Shown here in pieces: positions 34,052 through 34,086 of a DNA stretch of 34,086 nucleotides. The DNA is from Lachnospiraceae bacterium (GTDB lineage Bacteria; Bacillota; Clostridia; Lachnospirales; Lachnospiraceae). The stretch's first letter is position 1, and every line of letters starts with the position of its first letter. The stretch lies in assembly GCA_017455435.1 (NCBI GenBank), contig JAFTAU010000041.1, forward strand, positions 1-34,086, given 5' to 3'. The position numbers and the translations under genes are program-made. The notes beneath the pieces were generated by a model that had not been told where the DNA came from, did no database searches, and was given only the letters and a program-made list of their open reading frames with translations.

Positions 34052-34086
34052 TAAGAAAAAGGCCCCGTATGGGACCTTTTTCTTAC
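34051..34086. terminator. Rho-independent terminator after the structured RNA
   Basis: GTAAGAAAAAGG (34051-34062) pairs with CCTTTTTCTTAC (34075-34086), with an inner CCC/GGG stem and a GTAT loop. The A-run and T-run flank the hairpin, so it can act in both directions. It begins at the last base of the structured RNA. Confidence 0.85.

Noticed and set aside
1-34086. CRISPR array, insertion sequence or prophage genes
   Set aside because: No regularly spaced identical repeats, transposase or phage protein was seen; the repeats here are protein modules.

Overview
The window looks like a chromosomal segment from a Gram-positive, Clostridia-like member of the Bacillota, possibly an uncultured gut lineage. 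The grounds are lipoprotein signal peptides ending in LAAC or LSGC, strong GGAGG-type ribosome binding sites, canonical promoters, long same-strand operons and ATPase-less sugar ABC importers. Taxonomy is inferred from gene style only.

Layout. (1) Bases 1-14297, minus strand: a four-gene operon. It runs from a cytoplasmic GDPD-type phosphodiesterase, to a lipoprotein GDPD, to a giant membrane-anchored protein with a sialate-O-acetylesterase-like domain, to a second giant secreted protein that has a GDPD domain and leaves the window. The two giant proteins together carry eleven copies of one beta-rich module with FWFWV and YFDEFW signatures. The first giant gene is interrupted by one in-frame TAG exactly where the family has Trp. 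(2) Bases 14298-14636: a divergent control region. (3) Bases 14637-20138, plus strand: a six-gene sugar catabolic operon with a FucI-like isomerase, a PfkB kinase, a ribulose-phosphate-3-epimerase homologue, a 6-phospho-3-hexuloisomerase-like SIS protein, a DUF4432 aldose-epimerase-like protein and a D-lyxose isomerase. (4) About 20175-20210: a bidirectional terminator. (5) Bases 20236-32975, minus strand: a nine-gene operon with two complete pairs of sugar ABC permeases, two solute-binding proteins, a DUF5696 lipoprotein, a YIP1-like membrane protein and an NHL/TPR protein, but no ATPase. (6) Bases 33175-34086: a rhomboid protease, a tRNA-3'-end-like fragment with a terminator, and a highly structured RNA candidate with its own terminator.

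How the parts fit. The promoters of the two minus-strand operons are homologous over about 61 bases, including -35 TTGCAA, a 17-base spacer, the -10 box and a CTTTGAAA/TTTCAAG inverted repeat. The plus-strand operon promoter has the same -35, spacing and -10 design and a 12-base match to the same operator. This suggests one regulon in which surface esterases and phosphodiesterases trim a decorated glycan or teichoic-acid-like polymer, the ABC systems import the released sugar, and the six-gene operon isomerises, phosphorylates and epimerises it toward central metabolism. The substrate is unknown. No classical glycoside hydrolase was recognised, although the DUF5696 protein may be hydrolase-like.
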